DNA from: an uncultured Aquimarina sp.
Lineage (GTDB): Bacteria > Bacteroidota > Bacteroidia > Flavobacteriales > Flavobacteriaceae
Length of the DNA: 64,000 nucleotides
NCBI GenBank assembly: GCA_947503835.1
Contig: CANNFM010000016.1
Span: 62,001 to 126,000, forward strand
Reading direction: 5' to 3'
Each line of letters opens with the position of its first letter. Within the stretch, counting starts at the first letter, position 1. The position numbers and the translations under genes were made by a program. Positions 34,898 to 43,169 of the stretch are shown here, piece by piece. The notes below the pieces were generated by a model. That model saw nothing but the letters and a program-made list of their open reading frames with translations, made no database searches and was not told where the DNA came from.

Positions 34898-37800
34898 TTA
34901 AAAGGCAAAACCAAGAACAAAGACTAATCTACCTCCATCAGTACTACCAAAGTAACCTAGATTAGCGGTGAAAGTATCTAAACCACTTACCCAAAAAGAG
35001 CCACCTACGCTATTATTCCAAGTATCAGAATCATCATTTTCTAACCAAACTCTTCCATAATCAAACCCGCCTGTAATACCATATTTTAAAGGTATGAAAC
35101 TGGTTTTGAATTTTCCAAGTTGCAGACGTAAATCTGTATTTTGGTATAATGAGTATTTACCCGTAAATCGTTCATTTCTGAAGCCTCTCAGCCTATGAAC
35201 TCCTCCAAGTTGTGCTCCATGATAAAATTCAAAATCATCTCCAAGAATCGCTTTTCCGCCAACTTTGGTTGCCAGCACTAGTTTACCGTTTTTTATTAAT
35301 TTATGATCTATAGCAAGATGGGGTTCTACATACGCAAAACGATTTTCGTTATCCCCCTCATCAATATTTGTTTTATAACCAGCAGTAATACCTACATCCA
35401 TTCCCAAAGTAGGAAAAGCTAGATCATTCATGTTTTTAAAACGATAGGTAACTTCTGCTCCGGCGTAGGTTTGTTGTTCAAAAACAGTGCTATTAGCTGC
35501 AAAAACAGTATTTACAAATCGTTCTTCTGTATTTTCTACTTCAAAGGATTCTACATGGGGTTTGAACTGAAAATAACCTCCATCTCTTCCTCTCCAGATC
35601 AATGAAATGGCTGCATTCCATTTTCTAATTCTAACACGGTTAAAATCTAAATCTACTTCATCTTTATCGTATTCTGTTTCATTACCAAATCCAAAGAAAT
35701 TTTGAGCAAAATTCGGGCTTGTATATAATCCTTCTACTCCAAAATTCCATTTATGAAAAATATTAGAAAATTCACCCGAATAGGAAACATCAAATCCTGA
35801 AGACCCGGTATAATATGATGCTCCGAAAGAATGTTTGTGGGTGAATGGATTTCTTTGTAATCCATATTTAGTATAATTGTTTAATACACCAACTCTTAGA
35901 CCGTCATCGGGGTTAAATGAGATTAAAGGAAGCAGTTGATATACAAAATAGTCTCTTTTTTTATAGTCGTAATTGTTGATGTCATAAGAATCTACTAACC
36001 ATTTTCTTGCTTTCTTATGGACTATCGTGTTATTTTTAGATTTATAATCATATAGTTTTACCTTTTTTGTATTCTTAAAATCATAGGTGTCATTTTTTCT
36101 ACCTCCCATAACGCGAATCATAATGGGGTGATCACCTTCACCTTCAACAACAAACGAATCTCTACCATCCAGGCCATATAACCAAATTTCTTTGGTTACA
36201 TCATGAGTAAAGGTTCGATTAAATATACCCAGATCTTTTCGATGGATATCAACAGATGTTTTACCTCCGGGAAGTCTTGTGATATGAAACTTATCGTCTT
36301 TTTGAGTACCTGCAATGACTTCAAACTTGTTGAGGTATAGATAATATTCCCTGGCGATATTTAAAATGTTTTGCCTTCTTCCTTTAAGTTTGGTTTTAAT
36401 TTCTTCAATAGTTTTTCCTTTTACTTCATTAGGAAGTTCTTCAAAGGCCTGATCTATAATTTCATCAGTTAAATTGGTCTGGATATATTTTACTTGTTTC
36501 TCCCATTCGTTCCAATCCGATTGATTTAAAAAAGTGAGATCTAAGGGGTATGGTTCGAAATTAAACCACTTAGTGCTTGGTAATTCTTCATCAAAAGACT
36601 GCATCATTCGGATAAAAGGTACTGCACATCGTAAGAAGGAGATAATACTTCCATCGAATATTGAAAATGCCTGATCTCTATCTCTGGGAATGGGTTTACA
36701 GAATTCTGTACCATCTTCTTTTTCAAAACGTGCCCATCGCCATTGGTCTTCGTGTCGATCCCAGTCTCCTATAAGCATATCAAATACCCTTGCTCTTATA
36801 TAGGAAGGTTCGTCGACAATAGATTTTCCGGTTTTTCGAATTTCCTGAAGCACGTCATCAGTACTTAAAATATCTTTGGGCTTCCCAAAACTTTCTAAAT
36901 CACTATGATTTGACTCTACACGTTCTTCAATCATGTATAATTCATTACCATATTCATCATTAAATATACCTAGAGTTTCCTGTTTAGGGATGTAATAAAG
37001 TTTTGGGTTCGTGTGAAATACACCAGCCGCATCTGCTAGTTTCCCTACTGCAAAAGGGGTGTAAGGATGAGCGGTAGTATAAAAATCAAGTAGAAAGCGA
37101 TCTGCATAACTTTCTTCGAGATCCTCCTCAACATATTTATCTTGAAATGCAGTAGATTGCAAAAATTTGATTGCACTTTTTCTCAATGCTCTCATTACAT
37201 ATTGTTTACCGTTCTTATCTGCAAGGCGTAATGATTTTGATTGATGGCCACCACCTCGTTGTATAGGTTTTAAACCGCCTAATAATGTATCTAAGAAAGC
37301 AATTGGGGCATTGACAGAAGTACTGTAATATTTGCGATAATGATCACCCCATAAACCTTTGTATAGTTTACCTTTGGTAGTTTCTTCTTTCGAATAGACT
37401 GAAGCATTTTGGGATTTTCCAAAACTACTTTTGGGTGTAAAAGTATAATGTACATCTTGACTTTTTCCTTTAAAAACTAAGGAAGAATAAATTTCTGAAG
37501 GGGTGCCATTTTTAACTGTATAATAATTTGCAGTAACCTTTCCGTTTTTAAAAACATTCAATTTAGCAAAACCATTTTCTGAGGAGCCAAAATCATCTTT
37601 TTCAAATGATTTAACCCCTTTCGTTTTACCAACAGATCCACTTATAATTTGAGCGATACCGTATTTAGAAATATATTGTAGATTGCTACTTTGACCAGAA
37701 ACAAAAATGACATTTTCTTTTTGCCTTGCTAAAGTGATTAATTTATTTCTTAGTGCTCGATATTGTTTGTTCTGAAAATCTTGAAGAGAAAGTCCACCCG

Positions 37801-38440
37801 TGCGGGCAATTAAGCCAGATTTGGTATTGGTGAACATGGGATGATGAATAGCCACGATCTTTATTTGATCCTGTGATTTCTTAAGCATACTTTCAAATTC
37901 CAAGAAGAATTGTGTTCTGTTTTTAATGTCGCAATCATCATTGATATAGGTGTTTTTGTCCCAGTCTTCTAGAAACCATTGAGAATCCACAGCGATTAAT
38001 ACAACATTTTTAGAAATCTCTTTCTTCTTAATTGGGCATCCATCATCTGGGTAATATTTAGCACTACTGTTTCCCTGAATAAATTTCTCCAGGCTTTTTA
38101 CATTTTTATACCCTTTGGCTTTCCACTCATTATACCCTGGTATAAAAACAATTTCTCCGTTAAAATCAGAAATTACATCCAATTGTTTTCCCACAGTGGT
38201 TTTTACCGAATTCTCTTTAATACCTATAGGATCGGCCGTATTACCAACAATTAATAATGTAGCGTTTTGTTCTTGGTTAGCAGAAGACACTATATTCTTT
38301 AAAATATCCTGATCAATATCTTCACTAGTGTTTGCCGTAATAAATATTGAAGTTTCAATTTCATTCTCTTGACCTATTATGGATAGCACCGAAAATAAAA
38401 TAAGGGGTATTAAGATAATTTTTGATTGTGTGAGTTTCAT
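34898..38440 (-). CDS. Outer-membrane barrel protein with degenerate phosphoesterase and kinase-like domains
   Basis: An 1180-residue protein: signal peptide (about 1-23), calcineurin-like phosphoesterase fold (about 28-335), a middle domain (about 360-720) and an Omp85-like C-terminal barrel (about 840-1180, GGVHRLRGFRNERFTGKYSL). The phosphoesterase metal motifs are altered: VGNTADP at 65-71 where GDN is usual, PGYNEW at 101-106 for GNHDW, SGQSSNLQ at 248-255 for GHEHNLQ; only HHP at 199-201 remains. The middle domain has GDWDRHEDQW (Asp561) and IPRDRDQAFS (Asp587/589), reminiscent of the catalytic and metal loops of HipA/Fam20-like kinases. It follows the Crp/Fnr gene by 27 nt. The activity is unknown. 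Confidence 0.82.
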   Translation of the reverse strand: MKLTQSKIILIPLILFSVLSIIGQENEIETSIFITANTSEDIDQDILKNIVSSANQEQNATLLIVGNTADPIGIKENSVKTTVGKQLDVISDFNGEIVFIPGYNEWKAKGYKNVKSLEKFIQGNSSAKYYPDDGCPIKKKEISKNVVLIAVDSQWFLEDWDKNTYINDDCDIKNRTQFFLEFESMLKKSQDQIKIVAIHHPMFTNTKSGLIARTGGLSLQDFQNKQYRALRNKLITLARQKENVIFVSGQSSNLQYISKYGIAQIISGSVGKTKGVKSFEKDDFGSSENGFAKLNVFKNGKVTANYYTVKNGTPSEIYSSLVFKGKSQDVHYTFTPKSSFGKSQNASVYSKEETTKGKLYKGLWGDHYRKYYSTSVNAPIAFLDTLLGGLKPIQRGGGHQSKSLRLADKNGKQYVMRALRKSAIKFLQSTAFQDKYVEEDLEESYADRFLLDFYTTAHPYTPFAVGKLADAAGVFHTNPKLYYIPKQETLGIFNDEYGNELYMIEERVESNHSDLESFGKPKDILSTDDVLQEIRKTGKSIVDEPSYIRARVFDMLIGDWDRHEDQWRWARFEKEDGTEFCKPIPRDRDQAFSIFDGSIISFLRCAVPFIRMMQSFDEELPSTKWFNFEPYPLDLTFLNQSDWNEWEKQVKYIQTNLTDEIIDQAFEELPNEVKGKTIEEIKTKLKGRRQNILNIAREYYLYLNKFEVIAGTQKDDKFHITRLPGGKTSVDIHRKDLGIFNRTFTHDVTKEIWLYGLDGRDSFVVEGEGDHPIMIRVMGGRKNDTYDFKNTKKVKLYDYKSKNNTIVHKKARKWLVDSYDINNYDYKKRDYFVYQLLPLISFNPDDGLRVGVLNNYTKYGLQRNPFTHKHSFGASYYTGSSGFDVSYSGEFSNIFHKWNFGVEGLYTSPNFAQNFFGFGNETEYDKDEVDLDFNRVRIRKWNAAISLIWRGRDGGYFQFKPHVESFEVENTEERFVNTVFAANSTVFEQQTYAGAEVTYRFKNMNDLAFPTLGMDVGITAGYKTNIDEGDNENRFAYVEPHLAIDHKLIKNGKLVLATKVGGKAILGDDFEFYHGAQLGGVHRLRGFRNERFTGKYSLYQNTDLRLQLGKFKTSFIPLKYGITGGFDYGRVWLENDDSDTWNNSVGGSFWVSGLDTFTANLGYFGSTDGGRLVFVLGFAF

Positions 38441-38467
38441 GATAAATTTGTAAATTCTTTTTTGAAA

Positions 38468-39139
38468 TTATGTAGCAGTCAATTTTTGAGGTAATGAGAT
38501 GTATTGAGAATCATAATCGATTACATCATTTTTTCTAAGGCTGCTCATTACATTACTAACCGTTTGTCGCGAAGTATTGGTAAGATTTGAGATATCTTTG
38601 TGTGATAATAGGTTTTTGGCAGTGATTCGATCATTTTCATTTTCTCCAAATTCTAAGATATAATCTTTTATAAAATCTTCAATCCTGGTTGCGCTATCTT
38701 TATATAATAAATCTTGAAGCCTGCGTTCTAGTTTTTTGATACGTATACCATATACTTTTAGCGCTCCATTTTTTAGAGATTCATGTTTTTCCATAATTTT
38801 TTCCATTCGATCTGCCTCAATATAACATATAATACAATCCTCTAAAGCAACAGCTTGTTCTTCTTCTGCGGCCTCTGTATTGTATAGGGATAATTCACCA
38901 AAAATATTTCCTTTTTTTACTATGTATTTTACAATATCATTAGAAGAATTTACAATTTTTATGGTTCCTTTTTTTAGAAAGAAAATGCTTTTTTGATCCC
39001 TGTTTATTAATTCAATAGTGGTACCCTTGTCAATGTTTTCCATTTCCAGGATCTCACACATGCGCATCATGGTAATCCTACCGAGCTTATTAAAAAGGTT
39101 GAACCCTTCTAGAAACCAATATTTGGTATATGTATTCAA
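38468..39139 (-). CDS. Crp/Fnr-family regulator heading the Rieske cluster
   Basis: A 223-residue regulator with a cyclic-nucleotide-binding-like domain (about 15-125) and a winged helix (about 150-215; LLSHKDISNLTNTSRQTVSNVMSSLRKNDVI). It is not a close paralogue of the other two: the recognition helix is SRQTVSN and lacks the ESLVR pattern, so it should read another site. The start is a TTG at 39139; an in-frame stop lies three codons upstream of ATA and no ATG precedes the conserved GFNLFNKLGR. As the first gene of the nine-gene minus-strand cluster it probably controls it. Confidence 0.88.
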   Translation of the reverse strand: MNTYTKYWFLEGFNLFNKLGRITMMRMCEILEMENIDKGTTIELINRDQKSIFFLKKGTIKIVNSSNDIVKYIVKKGNIFGELSLYNTEAAEEEQAVALEDCIICYIEADRMEKIMEKHESLKNGALKVYGIRIKKLERRLQDLLYKDSATRIEDFIKDYILEFGENENDRITAKNLLSHKDISNLTNTSRQTVSNVMSSLRKNDVIDYDSQYISLPQKLTAT

Positions 39140-39401
39140 GTGGGGTATGGTTTATGAGTTAGTACTGTTAAAAGTAATGAATTTTGGTAACACCTTAGTA
39201 GCATTAATTTGTCGAAACTTACTTCAGACGACAAGTTTGATGTTTTTGTACGTATTTGATTATGAATATGCTAAAGGTACTGTCAATAGGTGTAGCTGAT
39301 AAATATCATAGTTTAGAAACAGTTAACTAAATACTTTTAAAGTTACAAAGCAAGAATCATTTTTTCATTATTACACTAATCATTTATTAAAAATTAAAAT
39401 C

Positions 39402-39905
39402 ATGAAAAAAATAATTTTAGGTTTACTTGTATTTGGATTAACCATGTCTTCTTTTGCTCAGGATATAGAGCAGTTAGCTGAAGTATGGATCATAGCTACA
39501 AACTATAAATACCTTAGCGAAACTGATGCTGAGGACGAAGCGCTCCCTGTAGAATTGCTACAACGGAAGGTGGCAACTTTTGATCTCAAGAGTTCAGATA
39601 TTTATAATGATGAGTATGATCATTACGAAGTGGCATTTCATATTCCTGAGGGAAAAATACTAGCCGCGTATGATAAAGACGGTAAGGTTTTGAGAACTGT
39701 CGAAAGGTTTAAAGATGTCAAACTACCGGATGTTGTAATAAAATCTATAGCTAAAAGGTTCCCGGGATGGACAGTTACCAAAGATTTGTATTTGGTTAAT
39801 TATCATGACAAGAAAGGAGCTACCAAAAAAATGTATAAGCTTAGATTAGAAAATGGAGATAAGCTTATTAAGGTTAAAACCGATGATGAGGGTAATTTTT
39901 TATAG
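39402..39905 (+). CDS. Secreted PepSY-like (DUF2874-type) protein
   Basis: A 167-residue protein with a signal peptide (about 1-19, TMSSFAQ). The C-terminal half has the beta-lactamase-inhibitor/PepSY-like pattern: GKILAAYDKDGKVLRT, VKLPDVVIKSIAKRFPGWTV, then MYKLRLENGDKLIKVKTDDEG. Such periplasmic proteins are common in Bacteroidota next to regulators and are of unknown function, possibly peptidase inhibitors. It is transcribed away from the Crp/Fnr gene and ends at a bidirectional terminator shared with ssb. Confidence 0.78.
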   Translation: MKKIILGLLVFGLTMSSFAQDIEQLAEVWIIATNYKYLSETDAEDEALPVELLQRKVATFDLKSSDIYNDEYDHYEVAFHIPEGKILAAYDKDGKVLRTVERFKDVKLPDVVIKSIAKRFPGWTVTKDLYLVNYHDKKGATKKMYKLRLENGDKLIKVKTDDEGNFL

Positions 39906-39920
39906 TATGAAAAATTGTTT

Positions 39921-39954
39921 AAAAGGGCTGCCAAGGCAGGCAGCCCTTTTTTTT
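39921..39954. terminator. Bidirectional terminator between PepSY-like gene and ssb
   Basis: A 12-bp perfect stem AAAAGGGCTGCC / GGCAGCCCTTTT with a 6-nt loop and T runs on both strands; its right end reaches the last codons of ssb. Confidence 0.9.
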
Positions 39955-40285
39955 ATTTTCCTAGCATCAGCAATTCATTACAAACTACTTCTGTGATATA
40001 TCGTTTCTTCCCCTCACTATCCTCATAACTGCGAGAGGTAAGTTTACCTTCAATAGCAATTTCTTGTCCTTTGTTCACATATTTTTCGATGATATCAGCA
40101 GTCTTACCCCAGGCTACAATATTATGCCATTGAGTGTCCGTAATTTTATCGCCCTCTTTGTTGTAATAATAATCATTAGTAGCAATAGAGAATTTAGCTA
40201 ATTTTTTACCAGATTCTAGATTTACAATTTCTGGTTCTTGTCCTAAGTTTCCAATCAACTGTACTTTGTTTTTTAGCGTGTTCAT
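39953..40285 (-). CDS. ssb: Single-stranded DNA-binding protein, short form
   Basis: A 110-residue OB-fold protein with the SSB pattern: LKNKVQLIGNLGQEPEI, KLAKFSIATNDYY, TQWHNIVAWGKTADIIEKYVNKG and RSYEDSEGKKRYITEV. It binds single-stranded DNA during replication or repair. It ends directly after the OB fold and lacks the flexible tail with the acidic DDDIPF-like tip that recruits partner proteins, so it is probably an accessory copy rather than the essential SSB. It stands alone. Confidence 0.93.
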   Translation of the reverse strand: MNTLKNKVQLIGNLGQEPEIVNLESGKKLAKFSIATNDYYYNKEGDKITDTQWHNIVAWGKTADIIEKYVNKGQEIAIEGKLTSRSYEDSEGKKRYITEVVCNELLMLGK

Positions 40286-40604
40286 AATTTTTATTTTTCG
40301 TGTTAAACAGTTAATACTATCGAGTTCTTATGTTTCGACGATGCAAACATAGAAGAGGTTGTTTTAGAGATTCGGTTAGGAAGTGTTTAATTTCGCTTGT
40401 AACCGTTTGTAGTCGTTTGAAATTAAATAAATGATTAAAAATCAGTGATTTGCAAATGTTGTGAAATGCTATTTTTTTGAATAAAAATGAGTAATTTTAA
40501 AAGAGTAAGTGAAAATAAACGCAATGCTGCGTTTATTTTGGCATGTTAATCGACAAATTTGAGATCAACCAGATGGTTGGTTTAGATAAGAATCCACAAA
40601 ATAA
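40286..40604. other. Divergent intergenic region between ssb and the acetyltransferase gene
   Basis: About 320 bp without a gene. The only structure seen is the strong hairpin at 40512-40539. The remainder must hold the ssb promoter (minus strand) and the acetyltransferase promoter. Confidence 0.5.
40512..40539. terminator. Terminator-like hairpin with no upstream gene
   Basis: A perfect 12-bp stem AAAATAAACGCA / TGCGTTTATTTT with a 4-nt loop (ATGC). It lies between two divergent genes, so no annotated transcript ends here. It could be an attenuator in the acetyltransferase leader, 66 nt before its start, or the end of a small RNA. Confidence 0.55.
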
Positions 40605-41126
40605 ATGAGTAATTCAAACATCCAGATACGGCCATTGGAGCTTTCTGATATACAACAATTGACTAAGCTAGCTAATAATAAAAAAGTATGGGATAATTTA
40701 AAAGACTATTTCCCTTACCCATATACCGAGAAAGATGCAGCGTTTTTTATTAACCTTACCCAAGAACATAATCCTAAGCAAAGCTTTGGTATCGAATTTA
40801 ATAATGAACTTTGCGGAGTAATTAGTCTTATTGTGCAAGAGGATATTTATAGAAAATCTGCAGAAATAGGATATTGGATAGGAGAACCTTATTGGGGAAA
40901 AGGGATTATGACTAAAGCCGTAGAATTAATAACCCAATATGGATTTGAAAAATTAAACTTAATTAGAATATACGCTGGCGTTTTTGATTACAATGTGACC
41001 TCTATGAACATCCTCGAAAACAATGGTTATAAAAAGGAAGGAATATTCTCAAAAGCAATCATTAAGAATGACAAAATTTGGGATGAGCATCGTTATTATA
41101 TTTTAAACAAAAAATATAACAAATAA
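40605..41126 (+). CDS. GNAT-family N-acetyltransferase (RimJ/RimL-like)
   Basis: A 173-residue acetyltransferase. The core motif AEIGYWIGEPYWGKGIMTKA is the acetyl-CoA-binding region, followed by LIRIYAGVFDYNVTSMNILENNGYKKEG, typical of the RimJ/RimL subfamily that acetylates N-terminal amines or small amines. There is no partner gene. The substrate cannot be told. Confidence 0.93.
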   Translation: MSNSNIQIRPLELSDIQQLTKLANNKKVWDNLKDYFPYPYTEKDAAFFINLTQEHNPKQSFGIEFNNELCGVISLIVQEDIYRKSAEIGYWIGEPYWGKGIMTKAVELITQYGFEKLNLIRIYAGVFDYNVTSMNILENNGYKKEGIFSKAIIKNDKIWDEHRYYILNKKYNK

Positions 41127-41161
41127 CCTGTTGTGCATTTAGGCAAATTATTAAAAAAAGC

Positions 41162-41230
41162 GTCAATTCGAGTGTTTTTTCGTAATAAAATGAAGTACAC
41201 TTCTCCTAAAGTCGAAGCACTCGAATTGAC
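41162..41230. repeat. Inverted repeat with 13-bp arms, REP-like
   Basis: GTCAATTCGAGTG (41162-41174) and CACTCGAATTGAC (41218-41230) are exact reverse complements around 43 nt, and the spacer contains its own small dyad GAAGTACACTTC. The layout resembles dispersed intergenic hairpin elements of flavobacteria; it begins about 35 nt after the acetyltransferase stop. Confidence 0.65.
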
Positions 41231-41423
41231 AGATTGTAATTAAAAAACCTCTAAATACAGTTAAAATCACTTCTCATATAATATTTTATAATTAATTAGA
41301 ATAGAGGGGTAGGGTATTTAATAACTAACTCGTTTTATTAGTGTAGACAAATAAACAATCTGTATAATAACATAGGGTTTGAGGGACAAACGAATTCTAT
41401 ACTATGTAGATTTTTTAAATTTT

Positions 41424-41455
41424 AAGATGGAAAGATTTTTCTTTCCATCTTTTTT
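41424..41455 (+). terminator. Strong terminator without an upstream gene
   Basis: A perfect 11-bp stem AAGATGGAAAG / CTTTCCATCTT with a 6-nt loop and six following Ts, almost 300 nt after the acetyltransferase stop. Either the acetyltransferase transcript has a long 3' end or a separate small RNA stops here. Confidence 0.75.
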
Positions 41456-41558
41456 ATACACTGATAAAAGATGTTGTCATTTTTGTGTCTACATATCGTA
41501 TTTGCTTTTGTTACGATATAAGACCAGAGTCCATAAATTATATGAGTTTGTGTTATGG

Positions 41559-41582
41559 ATCCCGAATCTCATGGTTCGGGAT
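41559..41582. repeat. REP-like hairpin
   Basis: ATCCCGAA / TTCGGGAT with an 8-nt loop and no T run. The surrounding words (GGATCCCGAA, TTCGGGATGGCAA) are like common flavobacterial intergenic repeats. Confidence 0.5.
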
Positions 41583-41626
41583 GGCAATGTATCGATCAAA
41601 GATGCATAAAACTTTGTGTACTACTA

Positions 41627-42238
41627 TTAGTCTAGTATTTCTTCGAGTTGAACCTGATCATCAATTACAGTGTTATTGTATTTTAAAGTCCATCCTAATG
41701 AATTGGTAAGAATATATATATTTTGTAGCTCACTAATCAGTCGATTTTCAGAATTTGTAACTAGCGATGATTTTTTTACTTTTTCTTCGAGTTGTTTAAC
41801 CACTTTTTTTCTTATTAAGTTATGATCTTTAGGGTTGTATTGATTTAAAAGACCATACTGAAGACTATGATATTTTATATTAGGATTGATGTTGATTTCT
41901 GGTTTTGGGATTTTAGTAATCACTACAGTTTTAATATCCTTATTAAGAATATAATCGATTTTACTAAGGTCATAAGACACCTCTACTTTGGCATTAACGA
42001 CCACTAAGGCAGTTTTTACAGTTGGAATAAAGGAAAATACTTTTTTATCCTCCTTATAATTAATCACTTCAGAGAAATGTCCTTCGGTAACAACAAGTTT
42101 ACCTACGTTTTTAATTTGATTCAGGATAAGATCAGAAGATTGAAGTTCTATTTTTCTCGTATTAGATCGATCAACAAAATATTTTGTTCCAAATACTAAT
42201 AAAGCCGCTATTACTGCTCCGAGTAGAAAATTACGCAT
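41627..42238 (-). CDS. DUF4230-family membrane-anchored protein
   Basis: A 203-residue protein with one N-terminal membrane helix (about 4-20) and a soluble domain with the DUF4230 pattern: VGKLVVTEGHFSEVINYKED, ALVVVNAKVEVSYDLSKIDY, VVITKIPKPEININPNIKYH. The C-terminal part (KKVVKQLEEKVKKS ... LISELQNIYILTNSLGW) is helical. DUF4230 proteins are widespread in Bacteroidota and Firmicutes and have no known activity. It lies downstream of the DUF4136 gene on the same strand, separated by a terminator. Confidence 0.85.
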   Translation of the reverse strand: MRNFLLGAVIAALLVFGTKYFVDRSNTRKIELQSSDLILNQIKNVGKLVVTEGHFSEVINYKEDKKVFSFIPTVKTALVVVNAKVEVSYDLSKIDYILNKDIKTVVITKIPKPEININPNIKYHSLQYGLLNQYNPKDHNLIRKKVVKQLEEKVKKSSLVTNSENRLISELQNIYILTNSLGWTLKYNNTVIDDQVQLEEILD

Positions 42239-42272
42239 AGGTTTTTACTATCATATTTAGTATAAATGTACA

Positions 42273-42306
42273 ATAAAAAATATAGCCCTTCTATAAAGAA
42301 AGGCTA
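42273..42306 (-). terminator. Terminator after the DUF4136 gene
   Basis: On the minus strand TAGCC-T-TTCT / AGAA-G-GGCTA forms a hairpin with one internal mismatch and a 4-nt loop, followed by TATTTTTTATTG, 25 nt after the stop. Confidence 0.7.
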
Positions 42307-42330
42307 CACCTATGTAAAGAAATATTGGTC

Positions 42331-42879
42331 TTATTCTATTTGTGGTGGATATTTTTCGAGGATCGCACCAACAATCTCATTCATTTTTTCTTGCTTTTTG
42401 TCAACATCTTTAGTCAAGGCCGATGTACCCATCCCTTGCCAAATTAGTTCTTTTTTAGAAGCGTCTATAAGATCTATATACAAGGTGCCTTCGGTCACTG
42501 TAGAAACCGAATTGTAGTTACCACCCCAAAACCAAGGATCCCATCCCCAGCCATATCCCCAACCAGGACCCCAGCCCCAGCCCCAGTTATTCTGGTATAC
42601 TGATACATTTTCACGGGTTTTTGTGAAAATACTAACTAGCATGTCTGGATTTTCTGATTTGATAAATCCTTTTGATGTCATATCTGCTTCGATAGCCCTT
42701 AGGATGCGTTTTTTGTCTAGATCACTAATTTCTGCTTTGTCAATTCCTGGCTTGAAGAATGCATAGCTTTTATACGTATTAAAATTTGCCTGCTTATCAT
42801 AATCTGAAGCCACACGTACAGTGGTGCAGGAACTAAAAGTTATGATAAGGATTACTGATAAAAGTGGTAAAAATTTCAT
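42331..42879 (-). CDS. DUF4136-family lipoprotein
   Basis: A 182-residue lipoprotein; the signal ends in a lipobox with Cys18 (ITFSSCTTV). The DUF4136 pattern is present: VASDYDKQANFNTYKSYAF, KKRILRAIEADMTSKGF, and YIDLIDASKKELIWQG. A Gly/Trp-rich insert (WGWGWGPGWGYGWGWDPWFW) in the middle is typical for Bacteroidota members. It is probably attached to the outer membrane; function unknown. Confidence 0.88.
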   Translation of the reverse strand: MKFLPLLSVILIITFSSCTTVRVASDYDKQANFNTYKSYAFFKPGIDKAEISDLDKKRILRAIEADMTSKGFIKSENPDMLVSIFTKTRENVSVYQNNWGWGWGPGWGYGWGWDPWFWGGNYNSVSTVTEGTLYIDLIDASKKELIWQGMGTSALTKDVDKKQEKMNEIVGAILEKYPPQIE

Positions 42880-42966
42880 AATCCCTTGTTTTAGAGGTTC
42901 AACAATAAATAGCTTTTTTAACTATTTACCAACAATAATCATACCATGACACTTGTTTTAACACTA

Positions 42967-43140
42967 TTATTTAGTGTAGCTATTTGTTTTTTTATCATAG
43001 CCATACGGGCAGTGCCTACAGCCACTCTCACAACAATATCCTCTTCTACGATGATATTGTTCTGTAAAACATCGATACCCTTCTGGGGTAATATAATAAT
43101 CTCCGTCTTTTGGAGTTAATACTTTTTTAGGGTTACTCAT
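42967..43140 (-). CDS. DUF5522-type small cysteine-rich protein
   Basis: A 57-residue protein with YCCESGCRHCPYGY near its end, giving CC-x3-C-x2-C, the DUF5522 signature; the rest is PKDGDYYITPEGYRCFTEQYHRRRG. The cysteines may bind zinc or an Fe-S cluster. I use the ATG at 43140 and not the TTG at 43149. It is divergent from the next gene, 29 bp apart. Homologues are conserved in flavobacteria beside the same neighbours, from memory. Confidence 0.82.
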   Translation of the reverse strand: MSNPKKVLTPKDGDYYITPEGYRCFTEQYHRRRGYCCESGCRHCPYGYDKKTNSYTK

Positions 43141-43169
43141 ATCATACAAAAATAGTATCTTGTAATTAT

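Larger units (their letters stand above)
41127..41626. other. Gene-free 500-bp region with several hairpins
   Basis: The region after the acetyltransferase gene holds a long-armed inverted repeat (41162-41230), a strong terminator (41424-41455) without a gene before it, and a REP-like hairpin (41559-41582). Short open frames here have no codon or family support. A small transcript ending at 41455 is possible. Confidence 0.5.

Noticed and set aside
39296..39309. CTGAT-AAAT-ATCAT between the Crp/Fnr and PepSY-like genes as FNR box
   Set aside because: Both outer bases deviate and there is no neighbouring box at 22 bp; too weak in A/T-rich DNA.
41379..41709. Two plus-strand frames of 74-76 codons in the hairpin-rich region
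   Set aside because: They run through a terminator and a REP-like hairpin and overlap the end of the DUF4230 gene.
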